Part shown: one piece after another, positions 1 through 6,909 of the stretch
Layout of the letters: every line of letters begins with the position of its first letter
Position numbering within the stretch: the stretch's first letter is position 1
DNA from: Thermoanaerobacter pseudethanolicus ATCC 33223
GTDB taxonomy: Bacteria > Bacillota > Thermoanaerobacteria > Thermoanaerobacterales > Thermoanaerobacteraceae
Reading direction: 5' to 3'
NCBI RefSeq assembly: GCF_000019085.1
Contig: NC_010321.1
Coordinates: 690,501 to 754,500, forward strand
DNA length: 64,000 bases
The notes under the pieces: generated by a model
Told to the model about the DNA's origin: nothing
Seen by the model: the letters and a program-made list of their open reading frames with translations, nothing else
Database searches by the model: none
Made by a program: the position numbers and the translations under genes

Positions 1-234
1 TTACCGAATCCCGGTCATAGGCCAGGATTTCTCCCAGAGTTTTTAAAAGACAAAGGAGTAGATTGTATAATTTCTGGAGGTATGGGGACCAGTGCTATTG
101 AGCTTTTTAATAGTTATGGAATAGATGTAATAACTGGCGCTGAAGGAAATGTTACAGAAGTGGCAGAGAAGTACATCAATGGTACTTTGATATCTTCTAA
201 CAGTCCTTGTGAAAAACACGAACATCACCATTAA
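1..234 (+). CDS. NifX/NifB-type dinitrogenase iron-molybdenum cofactor family protein (C-terminal part)
   Basis: The reading frame is open from the first base and ends in TAA at 232-234, giving the last 77 residues. The segment with GHRPGFLP, then CIISGGMGTSAIELF, then the GAEGNVTEVAEKY helix, is typical of the small NifX/NafY-like domain (Pfam Nitro_FeMo-Co family). The tail ends CEKHEHHH, a His-rich metal-binding-looking end common in clostridial members. In these bacteria such proteins usually sit with ferredoxin-type P-loop ATPases and metallo-beta-lactamase proteins, not with nitrogenase. Both companion types appear just downstream, one of them only as a remnant. The exact metal-cluster role is unknown. 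The start lies outside the window. Confidence 0.8.
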   Translation, partial: LPNPGHRPGFLPEFLKDKGVDCIISGGMGTSAIELFNSYGIDVITGAEGNVTEVAEKYINGTLISSNSPCEKHEHHH

Positions 235-414
235 AGAAGGGAGGTTGCAACAGTTAAGAATAACAGTACAAAATGGTATAATTTTAATTGACGGATTGCA
301 AATGTTATTAAATATACAAAAAGTTAAAAAGATTACAACATTGACAGAAATACATCATAGCAATAAATCACCTCACTTGTAAAAAGAATTTACATAAAAG
401 AGGTGGTAAAAAAC

Positions 415-1851
415 ATGATAGTAATACAGGCTAAACTCATTTTTCTAAGTCAAGAAGACAAACAAATAGTATTAGACTTAATGAGAAGATGGTCATCCTG
501 CATGAGATATTCATACAAAAGGCTTTTAGAAGGTTATGATAGAAAAACATTAAAAAGAGACCTTCAGGGGACGTTTGACTTAAACTCAAGATATGTAGAT
601 GATGCAATAATGAAAGCAAGAGGTGTATTAAAATCATCTAGACAATTAGACAACAATCCAAAGAAAGTCATCTTTGGAGGAAGAGACTTATTTGGAAAAC
701 TTCAAAAGCGCCATATAAATGGGAAAGAATATCAAAAGCTAAAAACAAAGTGGCAAGAGAAAAGAAAAGGAAATCTCTACTCAAGAGGGGATAAAAGCAA
801 AAAAGGAAATCTCAACACAAGAATAGAAATAAAAGAAAATGGCACTTTCTTAAGGATAAATGTAGGGGAAAGAAAATATGTATATGCCAGAATAGAAGCA
901 GGCTACAAAAAGAATAAGAGCAGAGGAGAACTTCTACAGGAAATTGCCCAATCAAACATACCCTACTCTGTAGAATTAAAACTTAAAAACGGCAGTATAT
1001 ACGCTTATTTTGCTATTGAAGAAGAATATCCGGAAATAAAGATAACAAAAGGAAAAGGGGTTATAGGAATAGATATAAATGCATATCCGTACAACATATC
1101 ATGGGCAGAAACAGATGAAAAAGGGAATCTAATAAACTATGATAAAATGCCAATGACAGAGCTTGCAAGTGGCAGTAAAGACAAAAGAGAATACTTCAGA
1201 TGGCAGTATGCTCATGAGATAGTAAATATAGCAAAAGAAAAAGGAAAAGCAATTGTAATTGAGGGATTAGACATAAAAAACAAAGGTAAAAAAGGAGACT
1301 TTTCAGGGAGAAAATCAAGGAGAATAAGACATAACTTTAGCTATAAATCACTTCTTTCAAAAATAAAAACGCTGGCAAAAAGAGAAGGGATAGAAGTAAT
1401 AGAAGTCAATCCTTCTTATACATCAATAATAGGGATGTTAAAATATTCTCCGCAGTATATGATAACAAAAGATGTAGCAGCAGCCTACGTAATAGCAAGA
1501 AGAGGATTAAAACTGCAAGAAAAAATACCAGACAATTATATAAAGTTTCTCAACGCATTGACTGTAGAAGAATTAGAAGAATTAAAAGAGTACGTAAAGA
1601 AAACAGTCAGGAACAAGCATATAAAGAAAAAGCACATAAGGGAAATAAATAAAGCAATAGAATTTTTACAAAGCCTTGAGAGTGAGCCAGGAAGGGTGCT
1701 AGAACCTCTGGATGGAACAAGTTTTAGTGCCTATAATTTCTGGCGAGTTCTCAAGGTAGCGGTGGTAACGCCACTCTCCCCTGAGAAGGTATCAAGAGAC
1801 TTCTCTGCCCTGAAGGAATTACTAATTCAGGGCAAGTGGAGAGACCTGTAA
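415..1851 (+). CDS. tnpB: TnpB-like RNA-guided nuclease family protein (IS605 OrfB)
   Basis: A protein of 478 residues with a RuvC-like nuclease C-terminal half. The three acidic motifs are visible: GVIGIDIN (Asp at about residue 220), IVIEGLDI (Glu about 283) and TKDVAAAYVIARRG (Asp about 353). TnpB proteins are RNA-guided DNA nucleases of IS605-type elements and ancestors of Cas12. Odd point: the usual Cys4 zinc finger between RuvC-II and RuvC-III is absent; no CxxC pair exists there, only a short NPSYTSIIG linker. About 125 residues of charged sequence follow the last motif, longer than typical. I chose the ATG at 415 because AGGTGG at 401-406 is well spaced from it; an in-frame GTG at 403 is the alternative. 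No TnpA gene is present. Confidence 0.85.
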   Translation: MIVIQAKLIFLSQEDKQIVLDLMRRWSSCMRYSYKRLLEGYDRKTLKRDLQGTFDLNSRYVDDAIMKARGVLKSSRQLDNNPKKVIFGGRDLFGKLQKRHINGKEYQKLKTKWQEKRKGNLYSRGDKSKKGNLNTRIEIKENGTFLRINVGERKYVYARIEAGYKKNKSRGELLQEIAQSNIPYSVELKLKNGSIYAYFAIEEEYPEIKITKGKGVIGIDINAYPYNISWAETDEKGNLINYDKMPMTELASGSKDKREYFRWQYAHEIVNIAKEKGKAIVIEGLDIKNKGKKGDFSGRKSRRIRHNFSYKSLLSKIKTLAKREGIEVIEVNPSYTSIIGMLKYSPQYMITKDVAAAYVIARRGLKLQEKIPDNYIKFLNALTVEELEELKEYVKKTVRNKHIKKKHIREINKAIEFLQSLESEPGRVLEPLDGTSFSAYNFWRVLKVAVVTPLSPEKVSRDFSALKELLIQGKWRDL

Positions 1852-1985
1852 GGGCGTAAGTTCCTGCTTCTTGGGGCAGGGGCTATGGCTTTCCCAAATA
1901 CCGCCTGCTGGGTCTGGGAAAGCCTGAAAGGCGGACTACAAATATCCCAGCTATCTAAACTGTACACTTTTGTACAGTTTGGGTA
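1690..1985 (+). ncRNA. Candidate omegaRNA / right-end RNA scaffold of the TnpB element
   Basis: The stretch overlapping the tnpB 3' end and running past its stop has several strong stems: GCCCTGAA/TTCAGGGC near 1810-1836, CCTGC/GCAGG at 1863-1880, a perfect 10-bp stem at 1887-1896/1915-1924 starting GGCTTTCCCA, a CCGCCT/AGGCGG pairing (1901-1906/1929-1934) that would cross it as a pseudoknot, and the terminal 10-bp hairpin at 1957-1980. Known TnpB omegaRNAs arise from exactly this position, with the guide taken from flanking DNA beyond the right end. Transcription itself cannot be seen from sequence, so this is an inference from position and structure. Confidence 0.5.
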
Positions 1986-2000
1986 ACCAGGAGAGAATAA

Positions 2001-2819
2001 TTGGAAATACAAGTGCTTATAGAAAATGTGGTTTTTAATAAAAATTTTGTAGCAGAACATGGATTATCAATTTTAGTAAAAAAAGATGATAAAGAAGTTT
2101 TGGTGGATACCGGCCAGAGTGAAAACTTTATAAAAAATTGCGGTTTAATGGGTATAGAGGTGGGAAGAATACAAAAAGTGGTTCTCACCCATGGGCATTA
2201 TGACCATATTGGTGGGCTCAAAGGTTTGCTCGAAAAGAATCCCTATGTAAAAATATATGCTCATAAGAGGATTTTAGATAAAAAATATGTATTGAGGAAA
2301 AATGGAAATATAGATGAGATAGGTTTTAACTTAGCAATTTACAATAAATACAAAAATAATTTTGTGCTAATAGAGGAAGATACAGAAGTAGAAAAAGATT
2401 TTTTTGTGATCACAAGCACTGACATAGTTTATGACAATGAATTTACTACTAAGAATTTTTTAATTGAAGAAAAAGGAGAAAAAATAAAGGATAATTTTTT
2501 AGATGAGGTTTTTGTGGTAGTAAAAGAGGAAGATGGAATTAATGTAATTACGGGATGTTCCCATGCAGGTATATTAAATATTTTGGGAACGGCAAAAAGG
2601 CGTTTTGAAGGAAGTTCTCTCAAGTCATTAATTGGAGGTTTTCATTTAAGAGGTATGCCAGAAGAAGAAATCATAGAAATAGCCAAAAAAATAGATAGCT
2701 ATGGAATAAAGAAAATATATACAGGTCATTGCACGGGAATAGACGAATATGGAATCCTAAAATCTGTTTTAAAAGACAAACTATCTTATTTAACTACAAG
2801 TTCTTCTATTGTTGTTTAA
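2001..2819 (+). CDS. MBL-fold metallohydrolase (COG1237-type)
   Basis: A 272-residue metallo-beta-lactamase-fold protein. The metal motif HGHYDHIGG lies near residues 62-70, with downstream ligand positions in GCSHAGILN (about 186) and GGFHLRG (about 212) and a late GHCTG. This layout matches the COG1237 group, which includes archaeal enzymes named for a dihydropterin ribofuranosyl-aminobenzene phosphate synthase step; the bacterial role is not established. The start is TTG at 2001 with GGAGAG (1989-1994) seven bases upstream, and no better ATG exists. The gene begins about 20 bases after the TnpB element's end hairpin. It was probably co-transcribed with the NifX-like gene before the insertion. 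Confidence 0.82.
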   Translation: MEIQVLIENVVFNKNFVAEHGLSILVKKDDKEVLVDTGQSENFIKNCGLMGIEVGRIQKVVLTHGHYDHIGGLKGLLEKNPYVKIYAHKRILDKKYVLRKNGNIDEIGFNLAIYNKYKNNFVLIEEDTEVEKDFFVITSTDIVYDNEFTTKNFLIEEKGEKIKDNFLDEVFVVVKEEDGINVITGCSHAGILNILGTAKRRFEGSSLKSLIGGFHLRGMPEEEIIEIAKKIDSYGIKKIYTGHCTGIDEYGILKSVLKDKLSYLTTSSSIVV

Positions 2820-2836
2820 AAGCCCGTTAAATTTAA

Positions 2837-2932
2837 CATAAGTTAAAAGATGGAATTGCCTATATAGACCCTAAGAAGTGCAGAGACTGTGGCAGATGTA
2901 TTGATATTTGCCCTGTAGGAGCAATTTCATAG
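2837..2932 (+). pseudogene. Ferredoxin-type 4Fe-4S fragment (gene remnant)
   Basis: An open stretch without any start codon encodes DGIAYIDPKKC followed by CxxCxxxC spacing and CPVGAIS, then a TAG stop at 2930-2932. This is a single 4Fe-4S cluster-binding motif as found inserted in MinD-like P-loop ATPases that accompany NifX-like genes. In-frame stops lie directly upstream, so only the motif survives. It suggests that an ATPase or ferredoxin gene was deleted here, leaving this tail before the terminator shared with hydE. Confidence 0.65.
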
Positions 2933-2935
2933 AAA

Positions 2936-2979
2936 AAAGGCTATCGTATATCAATTTAATATTTTTTACGATAGCCTTT
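2936..2979. terminator. Bidirectional terminator between the ferredoxin remnant and hydE
   Basis: A perfect 13-bp stem AAAGGCTATCGTA / TACGATAGCCTTT with an AT-rich loop; T-runs follow on one strand and A-runs on the other. The right arm lies within the last codons of hydE, so it serves the convergent genes on both sides. Confidence 0.8.
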
Positions 2980-3999
2980 ATCTTTTCCAATTGTCCTATT
3001 TTGGGATAAAATAAGCTTTTTGATATTTTCAAGGCTATTTACAGCTTCAGAGGGATTGTCAGGTACTTTTCCAGGATAAAGTTTATATAATTTTTTATAC
3101 TCATCTATACCTATATTTGGCATTATTACATTAGCTCCACACTTTAGTCCTTTAATATAACCTGCTTTGTCTTTAACAGCCAAAGCAGTAGTAGCAGGTA
3201 TGTTAATGTCAGGCAATAGTAGTCTTGATAAAGCTAACATTTTTAATACAATTTCCACATTGCCGCCTTTTTCCCTTTCTAAAGGTGTGTTTTCGCAAGG
3301 TATAAAAGGACCTATTCCTAGCATATCTGCATCTATTTTTTTAAAGAATATGAGGTCTTGTGCCAGCATTTCTAAAGTTTGTCCCGGGAGGCCTACAAGG
3401 CTTCCTGTTCCGACTTCATAACCTAATTCTCTTAAATCCATAAGGCACCTTACGCGATTTTCATAACTCATGCCGGGATGTAATTTTTGATAAAGCTCTT
3501 TGTTTGTAGTTTCAATGCGAAGTAGATATCTATCGGCTCCTGCTTTTTTTAATTCAGCGTAGTCTTTAGTGGAAAGTTCTCCAATACTTAAAGTTACTGC
3601 AATATCTAATTTTTTAATTTCTTCTATTATTTTACATAAAGTAGTTATTTTAAAATATTTATCCTCACCGCTTTGAAGGACTATTGTTTTTAGTCCAACT
3701 GATGCTCCATATTTTACACATTGTAGGATTTCTTCGGGTTCCATTCTGTATCGTTTAATTGTCTTGTTAGGACCTCGAAGGCCACAATAAAAACAAGTGT
3801 TGCTGCAGTAGTTACTGAATTCTATGAGACCTCTTAAATGTACTTCATCTCCTACATATTTTTTTCTAACTCTATCCGCAGCTTGATAAATCTTGGAAGG
3901 GTCTTCTAAAGCTAAAAGCGTTACAAGTTCTTCTTTATCAATGTTGTGATGTGTTTCTAATTTTTCAATTAACGCATCAATATCTTTTTCTTTTATCAT
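2956..3999 (-). CDS. hydE: [FeFe]-hydrogenase maturation radical SAM enzyme HydE
   Basis: A 347-residue radical SAM protein. The cluster motif C-X3-C-X2-C appears as CSNTCFYC (Cys65, 69, 72) within EFSNYCSNTCFYCGLRG, a signature of the HydE/BioB/ThiH-related group. The conserved LQSGED and TGSLVGLPGQT segments fit HydE. HydE works with HydF and HydG to build the H-cluster's dithiomethylamine-containing subcluster in the cytoplasm. Neither partner is in the window, so the maturation genes are dispersed. The ATG at 3999 sits 8 bases after GAGAG; an in-frame GTG at 4008 is less likely. A promoter (TTGATT, 18 bp, TATACT on the minus strand) lies just upstream. PylB-type enzymes are the only serious alternative. 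Confidence 0.88.
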   Translation of the reverse strand: MIKEKDIDALIEKLETHHNIDKEELVTLLALEDPSKIYQAADRVRKKYVGDEVHLRGLIEFSNYCSNTCFYCGLRGPNKTIKRYRMEPEEILQCVKYGASVGLKTIVLQSGEDKYFKITTLCKIIEEIKKLDIAVTLSIGELSTKDYAELKKAGADRYLLRIETTNKELYQKLHPGMSYENRVRCLMDLRELGYEVGTGSLVGLPGQTLEMLAQDLIFFKKIDADMLGIGPFIPCENTPLEREKGGNVEIVLKMLALSRLLLPDINIPATTALAVKDKAGYIKGLKCGANVIMPNIGIDEYKKLYKLYPGKVPDNPSEAVNSLENIKKLILSQNRTIGKDKGYRKKY

Positions 4000-4025
4000 G
4001 AATATCACTCTCTCTTTCCCTAATT

Positions 4026-4055
4026 AGTATAAAACAATTGTTAATAAAAAATCAA
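4026..4055 (-). promoter_or_regulatory. Probable hydE promoter
   Basis: On the minus strand, TTGATT (4050-4055) and TATACT (4026-4031) are separated by 18 bp and lead to hydE. A TTAACAA/TTGTTAA-type half-site lies in the spacer, and two more half-sites lie upstream at 4061-4067 and 4077-4083. Confidence 0.55.
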
Positions 4056-4098
4056 TAAAATTGTTAAACTATTTTCTTAACAAATTTTTGATATTTTA

Positions 4099-4127
4099 TT
4101 GACATAAGTTTATTATAATCCTATAAT
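4099..4127 (+). promoter_or_regulatory. Strong sigma-A promoter of the flavoprotein disulfide reductase gene
   Basis: Perfect consensus TTGACA (4099-4104), 17-bp spacer, TATAAT (4122-4127). Transcription would start near 4134, directly before a palindrome at 4139-4152. Confidence 0.85.
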
Positions 4128-4138
4128 TTACGTAGAGG

Positions 4139-4152
4139 TACCCTACAGGGTA
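4139..4152 (+). promoter_or_regulatory. Palindromic operator candidate (CsoR/CstR-like)
   Basis: The inverted repeat TACCCT-AC-AGGGTA lies just after the predicted transcription start and is followed by a G-run (TAGGGGGTAG). It resembles the C-run/G-run operators of the CsoR/CstR/FrmR repressor family. Such a site would let a copper or persulfide sensor block the promoter. The regulator gene is not in the window, so the assignment is inference. Confidence 0.45.
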
Positions 4153-4196
4153 GGGGGTAGTTTCTAGCAAAATGCAAAATATAGGAGGTAATAGAA

Positions 4197-5540
4197 GTGA
4201 TGGAAACTGATGTTTTGGTCATTGGAGGAAGTGCAGGTGGAATTTTAGCAGCTTTATCTGCTAAAAAAACTTACAAAGATAAGAAAGTAACTGTTGTAAG
4301 AATGGGAGAACGGGTAATGGTTCCTTGCGGTATCCCGTACATTTTTGGAACATTAAAAGACACATCTAAAAATGTTATACCCGATGCAATGCTTACCAAT
4401 GCTGGTATTGATTTAATAATAGATGAAGTTCTTTCAATTGATAGGGAAAACAAGAAAGTTAATGCTAAAAAGAGTGGAGAAATTTCCTACAAAAAACTAA
4501 TTTTAGCGACAGGTTCTTTGCCAATAGTTCCTACTTTTATACCAGGGCATGACTTAGAAAATGTATTTACAATAAAAAAAGACGAAGAATACTTAAAATT
4601 TGTTCAGCAAAAGATTAACGAGGCTCAGGATGTTGTAGTAATTGGCGGTGGATTTATTGGTGTTGAAATGGCAGAGCAGGTGCAACTTCTTGGCAAAAAT
4701 GTAACAATAATTGAGGTTGCTGACAAGCTTTTGTGGCAAGCCTTTGACCATGAATACAGTGATATGGCAGAAGCCACATTAAAAGAACATGGTATAACAA
4801 TAAAAACAAATACAAAAGTTACAAAACTTGTAGGGGATACAAAAGTAAAAGAAGTTGAATTAGATACAGGTGAAAAAATAAAAGCTGACGTTGTCATATT
4901 AGCTATGGGCGTAAAACCAAATACTAAATTAGCTGAAGCTGCAGGTATAAAACTTAATGAAAAAGGAGCAATAACAGTTGATGAATACATGAGAACTAAC
5001 GATCCAGACATATTCGCCGTTGGTGACTGTGCAGAAAAGAAATGCTTCTTTACAAGAAAGAATGTTCCTATACTTCTTGCCTCTACTGCGGCTAATGAGG
5101 CAAAAATTGCAGGTGTAAATGTATTTCAATTAAGATTGGTTAGGGAAAATAAAGGTACAATAAGTGCTTTTTCTACAAAGATATACAATACTGCTTTTGC
5201 TGCTGCAGGTCTTACAGAAACGCAAGCAAAAGCTGAAGGCTTTGATATAGTAATCGGAGAATTTAGCACAATGGACAAACATCCTGGAACTTTGCCTAAT
5301 GCAAAGAGTGTGAAGATAAAATTGATTTTCTCAAGATATTCTGGAGTCATATTAGGAGCTCAAATAGCAGGAGGAGAAAATGTTGGTGAAATGATTAATA
5401 TTTTAAGTCTTGCAATACAAAAAGGAACAACAGCGTCAGAACTAAATACATTCCAAGTGGCGACACATCCACTACTCACATCTTCTCCTGTGTCATACCC
5501 AATAAATTCAGCTGCTTTAGATGCTATGTCAAAGATATGA
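4197..5540 (+). CDS. FAD-dependent pyridine nucleotide-disulfide oxidoreductase (CoA-disulfide reductase/NADH oxidase type)
   Basis: A 447-residue flavoprotein. Rossmann motifs are at the N-terminus (VLVIGGSAGG, residues 6-15) and centre (VVVIGGGFIGVEMAE), with the FAD motif IFAVGDCAE late in the chain. The single redox cysteine in VPCGIPY (Cys44) is the hallmark of CoA-disulfide reductases, NADH oxidases and NADH peroxidases, which use Cys-SOH or Cys-SSCoA instead of a CxxxxC pair. The dimerisation domain ends the protein; there is no rhodanese fusion. GTG 4197 and ATG 4200 are both served by AGGAGG at 4183-4188. It is probably monocistronic, with its own promoter and terminator. The operator candidate would fit a sulfur/persulfide role. 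Which substrate it reduces cannot be told from sequence. Confidence 0.85.
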   Translation: MMETDVLVIGGSAGGILAALSAKKTYKDKKVTVVRMGERVMVPCGIPYIFGTLKDTSKNVIPDAMLTNAGIDLIIDEVLSIDRENKKVNAKKSGEISYKKLILATGSLPIVPTFIPGHDLENVFTIKKDEEYLKFVQQKINEAQDVVVIGGGFIGVEMAEQVQLLGKNVTIIEVADKLLWQAFDHEYSDMAEATLKEHGITIKTNTKVTKLVGDTKVKEVELDTGEKIKADVVILAMGVKPNTKLAEAAGIKLNEKGAITVDEYMRTNDPDIFAVGDCAEKKCFFTRKNVPILLASTAANEAKIAGVNVFQLRLVRENKGTISAFSTKIYNTAFAAAGLTETQAKAEGFDIVIGEFSTMDKHPGTLPNAKSVKIKLIFSRYSGVILGAQIAGGENVGEMINILSLAIQKGTTASELNTFQVATHPLLTSSPVSYPINSAALDAMSKI

Positions 5541-5554
5541 GAATTTTAAGAATT

Positions 5555-5586
5555 AAAAAAACAGGCCAAATTTGGTCTGTTTTTTT
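5555..5586 (+). terminator. Rho-independent terminator after the disulfide reductase gene
   Basis: A-run, ACAGGCCAAA pairing with TTTGGTCTGT (one G-U), then a run of seven T. Confidence 0.85.
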
Positions 5587-5594
5587 AATGCCTA

Positions 5595-5672
5595 TTGTTT
5601 TCGCTATTTTTTCGTGTTATAATTTTTAAAAAAGTAACACCGTATTATACTACTCGTATACATTATACATGG
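5595..5672 (+). promoter_or_regulatory. Promoter and candidate operator of the ABC importer operon
   Basis: TTGTTT (5595-5600), 17 bp, TATAAT (5618-5623). Downstream of the start point are two palindromes, GTATTATAC (5642-5650) and GTATAC (5656-5661), followed by ATTATAC, forming an imperfect larger inverted repeat. The GTATAC core recurs in the perfect palindrome in front of the DUF1847 gene at 9747. Confidence 0.55.
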
Positions 5673-5711
5673 ACCGATAATAGTAAAAATTTATTAATGG
5701 AGGGGTAATTA

Positions 5712-6848
5712 GTGTCAAAACAATTAAAAAAATTTAATGGAATAGTTGCTATTTTGTTAGTGATTGTTATTTCTTTGACAGCTTGTAGTAAAGCTTCACA
5801 AAATCAATCTCAAACTTCTCAAACTTCCAAGGAAACAGTTCAAACAGTTACAGATTTAGTTGGAAGACAGGTAGAGATAAAGACCCCAGTACATAAAGTT
5901 GTAGGGATAGGTCCAGGAGCTTTAAGACTTATAACCTATATAGATGGGATTGATAGAGTCGCAGGAGTAGAAAATATAGAGAAAAAACTTGTAGATGGTA
6001 GAACCTACAATATGATTTTTCAAGAGAAATTAGCTCAACTTCCTACTATTGGACAAGGTGGTCCTGATTCTACAGCAGATGCAGAGAAATTAGTTGAAGT
6101 AAATCCTGACGTTATTTTTGTGATATCTTTGCTCGACAAAGCCAAAGCTGATGACTTGCAGGCCAAAACAGGAATTCCTGTGGTAGTTTTAAGCTATGGC
6201 AAACTCGGGACTTTTGAAGAGGATGTATATACCTCATTAGAGATTATAGGAAAGATTATGGGAAAAGAGGATAGAGCTAAAGAAGTAGTTGACTACATCA
6301 AAGGAATTCAAAAAGATTTACAGGACAGGACAAAGGATATACCAGAGGATAAAAAGCCAACCGTTTATATAGGTGCACTAGGATTTAAAGGTGCACACGG
6401 TATAGAGAGTACACAAGGGAATTATCCGCCTTTTATGGCTGTAAATGCAAAAAATGTAGCTGATACTTTAGGACAAAAAGGAAGTATCATGATAGAAAGA
6501 GAAAAATTATTAGATTGGAATCCTGATATAATATTCATTGATGAAGGGAACTTTGATTTAGTTAAACAAGATTATCAAAAAAATACTGATTTTTATAAAA
6601 GTTTGAAGGCTGTTAAAAATGACAATGTATATGGAATTTTACCTTACAACAATTACACTACAAATATTGACACAGCTTTGGTAGATTCCTATTGGGTTGG
6701 AAAAGTTCTTTATCCAGAAGCATTTAAAGATATCGATCCTGTAGAAAAGGCAAAAGAAATTTATAGTTTGTTTTTTGGAGATTACGGAAAAAATGTGTAT
6801 GACAAAATGGAAGAAGTGTATGGGGGTTTTGAAAAAATTAAGTTTTAG
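5712..6848 (+). CDS. ABC transporter substrate-binding lipoprotein (type II importer, FecB/BtuF/MolA-like)
   Basis: A 378-residue secreted lipoprotein. The signal peptide is hydrophobic and ends in the lipobox LTAC (Cys25). The mature part is a periplasmic-binding-protein fold of the helical-backbone class, beginning with VTDLVGRQVEIKTPVHKVVGIG, a pattern seen in siderophore, haem, B12 and metal binders. It would hold its ligand outside the membrane for the permease and ATPase that follow. Start GTG 5712 with GGAGGGG upstream (5700-5705). A 12-bp hairpin at 6859-6887 separates it from the permease gene and may favour higher production of the binding protein. The ligand is not evident. Gene context (FmdE-like protein) allows molybdate or tungstate as well as iron chelates or corrinoids. 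Confidence 0.82.
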   Translation: MSKQLKKFNGIVAILLVIVISLTACSKASQNQSQTSQTSKETVQTVTDLVGRQVEIKTPVHKVVGIGPGALRLITYIDGIDRVAGVENIEKKLVDGRTYNMIFQEKLAQLPTIGQGGPDSTADAEKLVEVNPDVIFVISLLDKAKADDLQAKTGIPVVVLSYGKLGTFEEDVYTSLEIIGKIMGKEDRAKEVVDYIKGIQKDLQDRTKDIPEDKKPTVYIGALGFKGAHGIESTQGNYPPFMAVNAKNVADTLGQKGSIMIEREKLLDWNPDIIFIDEGNFDLVKQDYQKNTDFYKSLKAVKNDNVYGILPYNNYTTNIDTALVDSYWVGKVLYPEAFKDIDPVEKAKEIYSLFFGDYGKNVYDKMEEVYGGFEKIKF

Positions 6849-6858
6849 AGTATAACAT

Positions 6859-6887
6859 AATTCCTCCGCTTTTCGAGTGGGGGAATT
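6859..6887 (+). terminator. Intercistronic hairpin (attenuator or RNA-stabilising)
   Basis: AATTCCTCCGCT pairs with AGTGGGGGAATT (two wobbles) around the loop TTTCG. There is no T-run, so it more likely limits read-through or protects the upstream mRNA than ends all transcription. Confidence 0.5.
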
Positions 6888-6909
6888 ACAAAGATAAGGG
6901 GATGAAGCT

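Larger units (their letters stand above)
235..1990 (+). mobile_element. Solo TnpB (IS605/IS1341-like) element, boundaries approximate
   Basis: A TnpB gene without a TnpA partner lies between the NifX-like gene and the MBL-fold gene. The 3' side (about 1690-1985) is GC-richer and full of inverted repeats, as expected for an element right end that also encodes a guide RNA scaffold. The outermost hairpin is a perfect 10-bp stem at 1957-1966/1971-1980. The left end lies somewhere in 235-400; I could not fix it by eye. The element separates two genes that probably belonged to one transcription unit. Confidence 0.6.
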
